A DNA stretch of 25,859 bases from Bacteroidales bacterium (GTDB lineage Bacteria; Bacteroidota; Bacteroidia; Bacteroidales; JAADGE01), in contig JANTGL010000004.1 in NCBI GenBank assembly GCA_024762915.1, positions 1-25,859 of the forward strand, written 5' to 3'. Of the stretch, positions 8,003 to 15,283 are shown piece by piece. The first letter of the stretch is position 1; each line of letters opens with the position of its first letter. A program made the position numbers and the translations under genes. Under the pieces are notes generated by a model. The model was given only the letters and a program-made list of their open reading frames with translations, did no database searches and was not told where the DNA came from.

Positions 8003-8195
8003 AAATAATAAAGGCATAAACGGCCCGTATATTTCTCAAAACTGTTTGTTAAGCTCAACACTAACAAATTGGAGTTAATGTTTATTTTTACGGAAGGCAG
8101 GTCGCAATTTTGATTTATCAAAATCCGAAATTTTCGGCGGTGAAAGTTTGAACTAAAAGGCAACTCCATAAATGCTCATTAAGGAGCTTTTTTTT
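8003..8195 (+). ncRNA. Structured ~190-nt RNA, 6S RNA candidate
   Basis: The segment lies between a good promoter and a T8-tailed terminator and carries no plausible coding frame. Visible helices are: TTTGTTA/TAACAAA (8045-8051/8062-8068), ATTTTGA/TCAAAAT with loop TTTA (8107-8113/8118-8124), CCGAA/TTCGG (8125-8129/8133-8137), and the longer-range pairs CCGTA/TACGG (8025-8029/8089-8093) and GGAGTT/AACTCC (8071-8076/8162-8167). Length and position next to zapA fit 6S RNA (ssrS). I could not demonstrate the diagnostic long hairpin with a central bubble, so a 6S identity is an inference. The alternative is an rny leader with an attenuator. SRP RNA, tmRNA and RNase P signatures were not found. 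Confidence 0.6.
8164..8195 (+). terminator. Terminator of the intergenic RNA, possible attenuator of rny
   Basis: CTCC-a-TAA (8164-8171) pairs with TTA-a-GGAG (8179-8186) around a 7-nt loop, followed by C and eight T residues (8188-8195). A shorter alternative stem is GCTC/GAGC (8174-8177/8184-8187). The 5' arm can also pair with GGAGTT at 8071-8076, which would disrupt the terminator. Confidence 0.7.
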
Positions 8196-8246
8196 AAATA
8201 TTTGAGAGATTACGGGCTTTTTATTAATATAAAAATGTAAAATACA

Positions 8247-9806
8247 ATGAATGAGATAATTATAATAGTCGGAGTACTTGGTTCAGCTCTCGGATTTTTT
8301 GCAGGTTACTTTTTGAAATTAAAAGCAATGCATAAAAAAGCTTCTGAAATTATTAAAGAAGCAGAAACCGAGGCAGAAGTCATAAAAAAAGAGAAAATTC
8401 TGCAAGCAAAGGAGAAATTTTTGCAATTGAAAGAAATGCATGAAAATGCAATCAGTGAAAAAAATACCAAAATCGCAGAAACCGAAAATCGTGTAAAACA
8501 AAAAGAAAACAGTTTAAATATTCGAAAAGAAGAATTCAAAAGTAAATTAAAGGAATTTGAAATTTCAAAACAAGAAGTAGGTGCTGTCAGAGAAAATTTG
8601 ACAAAACAACTTGAAATTGTAGAGAAAAAGAATGAAGAACTGGAAAAATTAAGAAGACAGCATATTGAACAATTAGAAAATATTTCCGGTTTGTCGGTTG
8701 ATGAAGCTAAATCAGAATTAATAAAATCATTAAAAGCCGAAGCTAAAACGGAAGCGATGGCACATATCAATGATATCATCGAAGAAGCAAAATTGACGGC
8801 GAATAAAGAAGCTAAAAAAATTATCGTAAAAACCATTCAACGAATCGGAACGGAATCGGCAATTGAAAATGCCGTAACTGTTTTTCATATTGACAGTGAT
8901 GATATGAAAGGCCGAATTATCGGAAGAGAAGGTCGAAACATCAGAGCTCTTGAAGCTGCAACGGGTATTGAAATTATTGTTGATGATACACCCGAGTCAA
9001 TTGTACTTTCAAGTTTTGATCCTATCCGCAGAGAAGTTGCAAGACTCGCTCTTCATCAGTTAGTTACGGACGGACGTATTCATCCGGCAAGAATTGAAGA
9101 AGTGGTCAGCAGAACGAGAGAACAATTGGAAGAAGAAATTTTAGAAACCGGAAAGAAAACTGCAATTGACCTTGGTATTCATGGTTTACACAGAGAAATT
9201 CTCCGATTGGTCGGAAAAATGAAATACCGTTCGTCTTACGGACAAAATTTATTACAACATTCCAGAGAAGTTGCAAAATTATGTGCTGTAATGGCTTCTG
9301 AATTAGGACTTAATGTTAAGCTTGCAAAACGAGCCGGCTTATTACACGACATCGGAAAAGTTCCGGATGAAGAAATTGAAATACCGCATGCAATCTACGG
9401 AATGAAATTAGCCGAACGCTATAAAGAAAAGCCCGAAGTTGTTAATGCCATCGGCGCACATCATGATGAAGTTGAAATGACAAGTTTAATATCGCCTTTG
9501 GTACAAGTTTGTGATGCCATTTCGGGCGCAAGACCCGGTGCTCGCCGAGAAGTTGCAGAATCGTATATTAAACGTATTAAAAAACTTGAAAGTTTGGCTG
9601 CAGAAGAACGCGGAGTTGTTAAGACATATGCTATTCAAGCAGGAAGAGAATTAAGAGTGATCGTAGGAAGTGATAAAGTAACAGATAAGGAAATTGAAGA
9701 ATTATCGTTTAACATTGCTAAAAAGATTGAAGAAGAAATGACTTATCCCGGTCAAGTAAAAATTACGGTTATTCGTGAAGTTCGTGCCGTAAATTATGCA
9801 AAATAA
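8247..9806 (+). CDS. rny: Ribonuclease Y
   Basis: RNase Y is a membrane-anchored endoribonuclease that starts mRNA decay. The protein has 519 residues, the usual size. Its N-terminal membrane helix (residues 3-22, IIIIVGVLGSALGFFAGYFL) is followed by a long charged coiled coil (about 25-200) and a KH RNA-binding domain (about 205-270, GRIIGREGRNIRALEAATGIEIIVDDTPE). The HD phosphohydrolase domain contains the metal-binding LLHDIGK (His367, Asp368) and the later GAHHDEVE. The C-terminal domain ends VRAVNYAK. All family hallmarks are present. It is preceded by the structured RNA at 8003-8195; no separate -7 box was seen in 8196-8246, so some transcription may read through that terminator. Confidence 0.97.
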   Translation: MNEIIIIVGVLGSALGFFAGYFLKLKAMHKKASEIIKEAETEAEVIKKEKILQAKEKFLQLKEMHENAISEKNTKIAETENRVKQKENSLNIRKEEFKSKLKEFEISKQEVGAVRENLTKQLEIVEKKNEELEKLRRQHIEQLENISGLSVDEAKSELIKSLKAEAKTEAMAHINDIIEEAKLTANKEAKKIIVKTIQRIGTESAIENAVTVFHIDSDDMKGRIIGREGRNIRALEAATGIEIIVDDTPESIVLSSFDPIRREVARLALHQLVTDGRIHPARIEEVVSRTREQLEEEILETGKKTAIDLGIHGLHREILRLVGKMKYRSSYGQNLLQHSREVAKLCAVMASELGLNVKLAKRAGLLHDIGKVPDEEIEIPHAIYGMKLAERYKEKPEVVNAIGAHHDEVEMTSLISPLVQVCDAISGARPGARREVAESYIKRIKKLESLAAEERGVVKTYAIQAGRELRVIVGSDKVTDKEIEELSFNIAKKIEEEMTYPGQVKITVIREVRAVNYAK

Positions 9807-9814
9807 TATACCGA

Positions 9815-9840
9815 GAGACGTATTGAATTCGTCTCGCTTA
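9815..9840 (+). terminator. Weak terminator-like hairpin after rny
   Basis: GAGACG (9815-9820) pairs with CGTCTC (9830-9835) around a 9-nt loop, followed by GCTTATTTT. The tail is poor, so readthrough into the wbp genes is possible. Confidence 0.45.
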
Positions 9841-9861
9841 TTTTAAAATTTTTAATTTAGA

Positions 9862-10992
9862 ATGGAAAAAATACAAATGGTTGACCTGAAAGGTCAGTAT
9901 CTTAAAATTAAAAATGAAGTAAATGATTCGATAGCGGAAGTTATTGAATCATCTGCTTTTATTAACGGACCGAAAGTAAAACAGTTTCAACACAATCTGG
10001 AAAATTATCTTTCCGTAAAACATGTGATTCCATGCGGTAACGGAACCGATGCACTGCAAATAGCTTTAATGGCATTAGGTTTAAAACCGGGTGATGAAGT
10101 CATTACGGCAAATTTTACATTTATTGCGACGGTTGAGGTTGTTGCATTGCTGGGGCTGAAATTGAAATTGGTTGATGTTGACCCCGATACGTTTAATCTC
10201 AATATTAAACAAGTTGAAGAAGCATTAACACCGGCTACAAAAGCAATTGTTCCTGTTCATGTCTTCGGGCAAGGTGCAAATATGGAGGAAATAATGCGGA
10301 TTGCTGACGAGAAAAATCTTTTTGTTATTGAAGATACAGCTCAAGCTATCGGTGCAGATTATACGTTTGATAACGGAACAAAAAAGAAACTCGGAACAAT
10401 CGGAACCGTTGGTTGTACTTCTTTTTTCCCTTCAAAGAATTTAGGATGCTACGGAGACGGAGGTGCTTTATATACTAATGATGATGTACTTGCCGAGAAA
10501 ATTCGTCAAATTGCAAATCACGGCTCAAAAGTGAAATATTTTCATGATGAAATCGGCGTAAATTCAAGATTAGATTCAATTCAAGCTGCAGTTTTAAATG
10601 TAAAACTCAATTATTTGGATGATTACATTGCTGCTCGTCAAAAAGCTGCCGATTATTATGATGCTGCTTTCAAAAATCATCCGAATATTACAATTCCGAT
10701 CAGAAATAAACAAACAACACATGTTTTTCACCAATATACAATTAAAGTGAAAAATATTGACAGAGACGGCTTAAAAGAATTTTTGAATGAGAATGATATT
10801 CCTGCAATGATTTATTATCCGTATCCTTTGCATCTTCAAAATGCGTATAAGTATTTGGGATATAAAGAGAATGATTTTCCGGTAACCGAAGAATTATCAA
10901 AAGTTGTTTTATCTTTGCCGATGCATACCGAATTATCGGAAGATCAACTTAAATTTATTACTGATAAAGTTTTAGAATATGCCGGAAAATAA
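9862..10992 (+). CDS. wbpE: UDP-2-acetamido-3-oxo-glucuronate aminotransferase (WbpE type)
   Basis: This is a 376-residue PLP-dependent DegT/DnrJ/EryC1/StrS sugar aminotransferase. Hallmarks are the N-terminal MVDLKGQYLKIKNEV, GNGTDALQIALMALG (cofactor phosphate binding), FVIEDTAQAIGA (the Asp that pairs with the PLP pyridine), and FFPSKNLGCYGDGGA with Schiff-base Lys192. It would transfer an amino group from glutamate to the C3 keto group of UDP-2-acetamido-2-deoxy-3-keto-glucuronic acid. Many DegT enzymes look alike; the specific call rests on the neighbouring acetyltransferase, oxidoreductase and UDP-GlcNAc dehydrogenase genes. It overlaps the next gene by 14 bp, indicating translational coupling. 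Confidence 0.88.
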   Translation: MEKIQMVDLKGQYLKIKNEVNDSIAEVIESSAFINGPKVKQFQHNLENYLSVKHVIPCGNGTDALQIALMALGLKPGDEVITANFTFIATVEVVALLGLKLKLVDVDPDTFNLNIKQVEEALTPATKAIVPVHVFGQGANMEEIMRIADEKNLFVIEDTAQAIGADYTFDNGTKKKLGTIGTVGCTSFFPSKNLGCYGDGGALYTNDDVLAEKIRQIANHGSKVKYFHDEIGVNSRLDSIQAAVLNVKLNYLDDYIAARQKAADYYDAAFKNHPNITIPIRNKQTTHVFHQYTIKVKNIDRDGLKEFLNENDIPAMIYYPYPLHLQNAYKYLGYKENDFPVTEELSKVVLSLPMHTELSEDQLKFITDKVLEYAGK

Positions 10993-11566
10993 AAACTATT
11001 TTGCTCACGAAACAGCAGTAATTGATGCTAATTGCGAAATTGGAGAAGGTACAAAAATTTGGCATTTTTCGCATATTATGTCAAATTGCAAAATAGGAGA
11101 GAAGTGTAATATCGGTCAAAATGTTGTTGTTTCGCCGGATGTTATTCTCGGTAAAAATGTAAAAATTCAAAATAATGTTTCCATTTATACCGGTGTGATT
11201 TGTGAAGATGATGTTTTTCTCGGTCCTTCGATGGTATTTACGAATGTTACAAATCCGAGAAGTGCCGTGATTCGCAAAGGAGAATATGAAACAACAATTG
11301 TAAAACAAGGCGCATCAATCGGTGCAAATGCAACCATTGTTTGCGGACATAATATCGGACAATTTGCTTTTATCGGTGCCGGTGCCGTAGTAACGAAAGA
11401 AGTTAAAGATTATGCTTTGGTCGTCGGAAATCCGGCAAAACAAATCGGGTGGATGAGCGAATACGGACATCGTTTAAATTTTAATGAAGACGGTATTGCC
11501 GTTTGCCCGGAAAGTGATGAAAAATATAAACTTGAAAATAATAAGGTTTTTAAATTAACAATGTAA
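10979..11566 (+). CDS. wbpD: UDP-2-acetamido-3-amino-glucuronate N-acetyltransferase (WbpD type)
   Basis: This 195-residue protein is a left-handed beta-helix (hexapeptide repeat) acetyltransferase. Visible hexapeptide rungs include CEIGEGTKIWHFSHIMSNCKIG, CNIGQNVVVSPDVILGKNVKIQNNVSIYTGV and, later, GASIGANATIVCGHNIGQFAFIGAGAVVT. The ending VGNPAKQIGWMSEYGHRL is characteristic of WbpD/WlbB-type enzymes, and the length matches the ~190 residues of that family. It would acetylate the C3 amino group made by WbpE. The start ATG lies inside the last codons of wbpE. Confidence 0.9.
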   Translation: MPENKNYFAHETAVIDANCEIGEGTKIWHFSHIMSNCKIGEKCNIGQNVVVSPDVILGKNVKIQNNVSIYTGVICEDDVFLGPSMVFTNVTNPRSAVIRKGEYETTIVKQGASIGANATIVCGHNIGQFAFIGAGAVVTKEVKDYALVVGNPAKQIGWMSEYGHRLNFNEDGIAVCPESDEKYKLENNKVFKLTM

Positions 11567-11588
11567 AATTGATAATTGACAATGTCAA
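11567..11588 (+). repeat. Left heptad repeat bordering the four-helix-bundle gene
   Basis: Immediately after the wbpD stop codon the sequence runs as degenerate 7-mers of the form AATTGAY (AATTGAT, AATTGAC, AATGTCA, AATGA). A matching block in inverted orientation lies right after the gene (11946-11981). From memory, such short AT-rich heptad runs commonly flank this gene family in Bacteroidota genomes. Confidence 0.55.
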
Positions 11589-11945
11589 ATGAAAGATAAC
11601 CTTATTAAAATAAAGAGTTTTGATTTTGCTTTAAGAATTATTAAATTGTATAAATATATTACAGAAGAAAAAAGAGAATATATTTTAAGTAAGCAATTAC
11701 TGCGTTCAGGTACATCAATCGGTGCAAATATCAGAGAGGCTGAACATGCAGAAAGTAAAGCTGATTTTATACATAAATTATCAATATCATTAAAAGAAGC
11801 AAATGAAACAGAATACTGGTTGGAATTACTTTTTAAATCAAAATTTATTACTGATAATGAATTTGAATCTATTTCAAAAGATATAAGTGAGATATTAAAA
11901 TTATTAATATCAATTATAAAAACAAGTAAAAAAAATATGAGATAA
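11589..11945 (+). CDS. Four-helix-bundle protein (23S rRNA intervening-sequence protein family)
   Basis: This 118-residue, all-helical protein has the family signature: SFDFALRIIKLYKYITEEKREYILSKQLLRSGTSIGANIREAEHAESKADFIHKLSISLKEANETEYWLELL. The SGTSIGANIREA turn and the KEANETEYWL helix are diagnostic. Members were first found within intervening sequences of 23S rRNA genes and are scattered as single genes through Bacteroidota genomes; their function is not established, and related folds act as accessory proteins in diversity-generating retroelements. Here the gene separates wbpD from wbpB, is bounded on both sides by inverted heptad repeats, and is richer in A+T than the wbp genes. All this suggests insertion into a pre-existing operon. 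Orientation is the same as the operon, so transcription can pass through. Confidence 0.9.
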   Translation: MKDNLIKIKSFDFALRIIKLYKYITEEKREYILSKQLLRSGTSIGANIREAEHAESKADFIHKLSISLKEANETEYWLELLFKSKFITDNEFESISKDISEILKLLISIIKTSKKNMR

Positions 11946-11981
11946 TATCAATTGTTAATTGTTAATTATCATTTGTTAATT
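11946..11981 (-). repeat. Right heptad repeat bordering the four-helix-bundle gene
   Basis: Read on the minus strand this block gives AAATGAT AATTAAC AATTAAC AATTGAT, the same degenerate 7-mer as in 11567-11588 but inverted. It fills most of the space between the four-helix-bundle stop codon and wbpB. Confidence 0.55.
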
Positions 11982-11990
11982 AAATAAATT

Positions 11991-12932
11991 ATGAAAAATT
12001 TTGCCTTAATAGGAGCTGCCGGATATATAGCCGTCAGACACATGCAAGCCATAAAAGAAACACAAAATAATTTAATTGCCGCACTCGACAAATTTGACAG
12101 TGTCGGTATTATCGACAGCTATTTTCCCGAAGCTGATTTTTTTACCGAATTTGAACGTTTCGACAGACATATAGACAAATTACGTCATAACGAAAATAAA
12201 CAAATTGATTATGTAAGTATTTGTACCCCAAATTATTTACACGATTCTCATATTCGTTTTGCTTTAAAACAACAAGCCGAAGCCATTTGTGAAAAACCGT
12301 TGGTACTAAATCCTTGGAACGTGGATGCCCTTCAGGAAGTAGAAAAAGAAACCGGTAAGAAAATTAATAATATTTTGCAGTTACGACTTCATCCGAGTAT
12401 TATTAAATTGAAAAATGAAGTTGAGAATGCACCGAAAGATAAAGTTTTTGACATTGATTTAACCTATTTAACTTCACGCGGACGTTGGTACTTTATAAGT
12501 TGGAAAGGTGATATGCAGAAATCCGGCGGTGTTGCAACAAATATCGGCGTACATTTTTTTGATATGTTGTCATGGATTTTCGGAGAAGTACAAGAAAATA
12601 TTGTTCATGTTTCCGAAGAATCAACAGCTGCCGGTTTTTTAAAATTAAAACGTGCGAACGTACGTTGGTTTTTGAGTGTTGATTACAACAATATTCCCGA
12701 AGACGTAAAAAAGAAAGGACAAAGAACCTATCGTTCGATTACCGTTGACGGAAAAGAAATTGAATTCAGCGGCGGATTTACCGATTTACATACCGTAAGT
12801 TATCAAGAAATTCTTAAAGGTAAAGGTTTCGGTTTGGAGGCTGTTCGTTCAACAATTCAAACGGTTTATAATATTCGAAATGCTTCACCGATCGGATTAA
12901 AAGGAAATTACCACCCTTTATTAAAGAAATAA
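11991..12932 (+). CDS. wbpB: UDP-N-acetylglucosaminuronate 3-dehydrogenase (WbpB type)
   Basis: This is a 313-residue Gfo/Idh/MocA-family NAD-dependent oxidoreductase. The N-terminal Rossmann strand reads FALIGAAGYIAVRHMQAIKE, followed by the DYVSICTPNYLH strand and the catalytic-region motif CEKPLVLNPWN. GGVATNIGVHFFDMLSWIFG supplies the C-terminal domain histidine/aspartate pattern. The GAAGYIAxRHMxAI opening is characteristic of WbpB/WlbA enzymes, which oxidise C3 of UDP-GlcNAc-uronic acid ahead of transamination by WbpE. The gene is separated from wbpD only by the four-helix-bundle insert and is followed 54 bp later by wbpA. Confidence 0.92.
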   Translation: MKNFALIGAAGYIAVRHMQAIKETQNNLIAALDKFDSVGIIDSYFPEADFFTEFERFDRHIDKLRHNENKQIDYVSICTPNYLHDSHIRFALKQQAEAICEKPLVLNPWNVDALQEVEKETGKKINNILQLRLHPSIIKLKNEVENAPKDKVFDIDLTYLTSRGRWYFISWKGDMQKSGGVATNIGVHFFDMLSWIFGEVQENIVHVSEESTAAGFLKLKRANVRWFLSVDYNNIPEDVKKKGQRTYRSITVDGKEIEFSGGFTDLHTVSYQEILKGKGFGLEAVRSTIQTVYNIRNASPIGLKGNYHPLLKK

Positions 12933-12986
12933 TAATAATTAAAAAAGAAACAAAATATTCAAATTAAAACATTTAATTGAGAAAAA

Positions 12987-14276
12987 ATGTATAATAAATT
13001 AATCAGAGATAAAGCAACCATTTCCGTTATAGGATTAGGGTATGTCGGTTTGCCGATAGCCCTTGAGTTTTCAAAAATTATTAAAGTAATCGGATTTGAT
13101 ATCAATGCCGAACGTGTTGACATGATGAAAAATCACATTGATCCCAGTAAAGAATTGTCATCGGAAGATTTTGAAGGAACAAATATTGAATTTACTTCTA
13201 ATCCTGAAGATATTAAACAGGCAGATTTTCACATTGTTGCAGTTCCGACACCGATTAATGCATACAATCAACCTGATTTAACCCCTTTGCTGGGTGCTTG
13301 CCATATTGTAGGTAAAAATATTAAAAAAGGCGATTATGTGGTTTTTGAATCCACCGTTTATCCCGGATGTACAGAAGAGGATTGTGTCCCTATTTTGGAA
13401 GAAGAATCGGGTTTGAAATATATCGAAGATTTTAAAGTCGGTTATTCACCCGAACGAATTAATCCGGGCGATAAAGTTCATACCCTGACAACGATTACAA
13501 AAATTGTTTCCGGATGCGATGCCGAAGCTTTGGATAATATTGCTAAAATTTATGAAATTATATTAAAAAACGGTACACACAGAGCAAGTTCCATTAAAGT
13601 TGCCGAAGCGGCAAAAATTATTGAAAATACTCAACGCGATGTCAATATTGCATTGATGAATGAATTATCAATTATTTTTAATAAAATGGATATCAATACC
13701 TATGAAGTTTTGGAAGCTGCCGGAACAAAATGGAATTTTCTTAAATTTTTTCCCGGTTTAGTCGGCGGTCATTGTATCGGAGTCGATCCTTATTATTTGG
13801 TTTATAAAGCAAAAAAATTGGGTTATCATCCGCATATCATTAATGCAGGACGTTTTGTTAATGATTCAATGGGAGGTTATGTAGCTAAACAAACGGTTAA
13901 AAGAATTGCGGCACAAGATAAAAATATCCGTAATGCAAAAGTGTTGATTATGGGATTTACATTTAAAGAAAATGTCAGTGATATCAGAAATACAAAAGTT
14001 GCAAGCATTGTTAAAGAATTAGAAACCTATAAAGTAATTACCGATGTTGTGGATCCGTATGCTTCGGCAAAAGAAATGCAAAAAGAATACGGTATTGAAT
14101 TAAAGGAAAGTTATGATTCTGATTATGATGCAATTATTGTTGCCGTAAATCATAAAGAATATTTTGATTTAGATGAAAAATTCTTTAAAAATCATACTTC
14201 CGAAAAAGGAATTGTAATTGATGTTAAAGGTTTCTTAAAAGATAAAATTACTTCAATGTTGTATTGGAGTTTGTAA
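12987..14276 (+). CDS. wbpA: UDP-N-acetyl-D-glucosamine 6-dehydrogenase (WbpA type)
   Basis: This 429-residue member of the UDP-glucose/GDP-mannose dehydrogenase family has the NAD-binding ISVIGLGYVGLPIALEFS (about 12-29). It also has ESTVYPGCTEE, the central helical KVAEAAKIIENTQRDVNIALMNE, and the active-site GGHCIGVDPYYL with nucleophile Cys263. The C-terminal UDP-binding domain contains MGFTFKENVSDIRNTK. It oxidises C6 of UDP-GlcNAc to the uronic acid, the first step of the pathway encoded by this cluster. VGGHCIGVDPYYL and NTQRDVNIALMNEL are typical of the WbpA/WecC branch that uses N-acetylated sugars rather than UDP-glucose. It is the last gene of the operon and is followed by a perfect palindrome. 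Confidence 0.94.
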   Translation: MYNKLIRDKATISVIGLGYVGLPIALEFSKIIKVIGFDINAERVDMMKNHIDPSKELSSEDFEGTNIEFTSNPEDIKQADFHIVAVPTPINAYNQPDLTPLLGACHIVGKNIKKGDYVVFESTVYPGCTEEDCVPILEEESGLKYIEDFKVGYSPERINPGDKVHTLTTITKIVSGCDAEALDNIAKIYEIILKNGTHRASSIKVAEAAKIIENTQRDVNIALMNELSIIFNKMDINTYEVLEAAGTKWNFLKFFPGLVGGHCIGVDPYYLVYKAKKLGYHPHIINAGRFVNDSMGGYVAKQTVKRIAAQDKNIRNAKVLIMGFTFKENVSDIRNTKVASIVKELETYKVITDVVDPYASAKEMQKEYGIELKESYDSDYDAIIVAVNHKEYFDLDEKFFKNHTSEKGIVIDVKGFLKDKITSMLYWSL

Positions 14277-14286
14277 AATCTTGATG

Positions 14287-14318
14287 ATAATACGATGACT
14301 TTAAGTCATCGTATTATT
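14287..14318. terminator. Perfect palindrome after wbpA, copy 1 of a duplicated element
   Basis: Arms AATACGATGACTT (14289-14301) and AAGTCATCGTATT (14303-14315) flank a single T, and pairing extends to 14287-14317. It lies 10 bp after the wbpA stop codon. As a hairpin it could end transcription, although the T tract is weak. The same 31 bp (14288-14318) recurs at 15284-15314. Confidence 0.75.
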
Positions 14319-14350
14319 GAATTAAAGTTATTTTATAGTTGATTTGTCTT

Positions 14351-14932
14351 ATGAAAAGAATTATTTTTGTTATAGGAATATCTTTATTTTTTTCATTTTA
14401 TAGTTTCTCACAAGTCTCAAATTCAAAGGATTTAAAAAAAGTCAAAACTTTTGATCAGTTATATTCTTATTTAATTAAACTGCAAGATTATAAATTAGTT
14501 AATTATAAATTACTTGAGAAAATTAATGATGAATTTAATAAAAATTTAAATTTAAACCGAAAACAGAAAGATGTTTTCAGAAATGATATAAGATTTTGGA
14601 ATTATTCAGCTTATTCTTTTTTTGATAAAATAAAAAATGCAAATCAAGATAGTTTAAGTTTTAATTTATTTGAGTTTGTAATAAAAATACGACCATATTA
14701 TTTTGCAACAGGAGAAGTAGAAGAAGGTTTAAGTATTCTTACCGGAGAACTTGCATATAAAAATATAAATTCATTTGTTGATTATATTTCAAAAACGGAT
14801 TCTGTTGAAAGAGTTAGAATTTTAAAGCATGTATGGTGGCCGGAATATTCTAAGGATTCTTTGAAAATAAAATTGAAGAATTTCGATGTATATGATGATG
14901 TTTTTAATGCTTCAGGGTATTTCAGGAAATAG
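14351..14932 (+). CDS. Uncharacterised secreted protein between duplicated palindromes
   Basis: The predicted protein has 193 residues from the ATG at 14351 (MKRIIF); the frame is open from 14339 but has no better start. A Sec signal peptide covers residues 1-21 (MKRIIFVIGISLFFSFYSFSQ). The mature part is rich in Lys, Asn, Phe and Tyr and probably helical, with no motif that I recognise. Landmarks are VKTFDQLYSYLIKLQDYKLVNYK near the N-terminus and HVWWPEY near the C-terminus. It is more A+T-rich than the wbp genes and stands alone between two copies of the same palindrome, which suggests separate acquisition. A periplasmic or lipoprotein-like role is possible, but no lipobox Cys is present. 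Function unknown. Confidence 0.72.
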   Translation: MKRIIFVIGISLFFSFYSFSQVSNSKDLKKVKTFDQLYSYLIKLQDYKLVNYKLLEKINDEFNKNLNLNRKQKDVFRNDIRFWNYSAYSFFDKIKNANQDSLSFNLFEFVIKIRPYYFATGEVEEGLSILTGELAYKNINSFVDYISKTDSVERVRILKHVWWPEYSKDSLKIKLKNFDVYDDVFNASGYFRK

Positions 14933-15283
14933 AAAATATTATTAAAACAAATTGGAAGTATGTAAAACGACATAAAAGAAATTTCGTAGATTTTCAAACG
15001 AAACAGAACGTAAAAAAATAAAAGCTGTTTGAACGACCGGAGTATACGGAGGGAGAGAGTTCTTTTATTTTAGTGTAGTGAAGTGTAGAAAACAAGAAAT
15101 TTATTTTCAGTCTTGAGTTTTTGTTACTTTTGTGTCAAGACAAAAGTAAAATAATAATAATCCAACTGTCCTAAATATTGAAAAATCAATAAAAAAGAGG
15201 TAAATAAAGGGAGTTGATATTTAACATCTTTAAAAACAGCAAGATTGTTTTTTTGGAACTTCCGTACTAAATAAAAAGTAATT
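14933..15283. repeat. Gene-free stretch, probable dispersed Bacteroidota repeat
   Basis: This stretch of about 350 bp has no credible gene. It contains GCTGTTTGAACGACCGGAG (from 15023) and then a TTTATTTTAGTGTAGTGAAG segment. It ends in a perfect hairpin TTACTTTTGT/ACAAAAGTAA (15124-15133/15140-15149) with loop GTCAAG. From memory, a run with this order (GCTGTTTGA, then TTTTAGTG, then TCTTGA-TTTTTGTTACTTTT-GTGTCAAGACAAAAGTAA) recurs between genes in many Bacteroidota genomes. I cannot confirm copy number from one window. The G-rich CGGAGTATACGGAGGGAGAG block (15040-15058) stands out in composition. Confidence 0.5.

Noticed and set aside
8003..8195. Whether the intergenic RNA is SRP RNA, tmRNA, RNase P RNA or a known riboswitch
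   Set aside because: The GGAAGG segment recalls SRP RNA only loosely, and the conserved SRP tip, tmRNA tRNA-like ends, RNase P core and TPP/cobalamin motifs were not found.
8306..8836. Long open frame antisense to rny (about 176 codons) rich in Phe, Ser and Leu
   Set aside because: It mirrors the coiled-coil codons of RNase Y (Lys/Glu read backwards gives Phe/Leu/Ser). There is no promoter and no recognisable family.
10979..10992. Overlap of wbpE and wbpD as a sign of a frameshift
   Set aside because: Both proteins have complete, normal-length ends. A 14-bp overlap is ordinary translational coupling. The same holds for 20745-20758.
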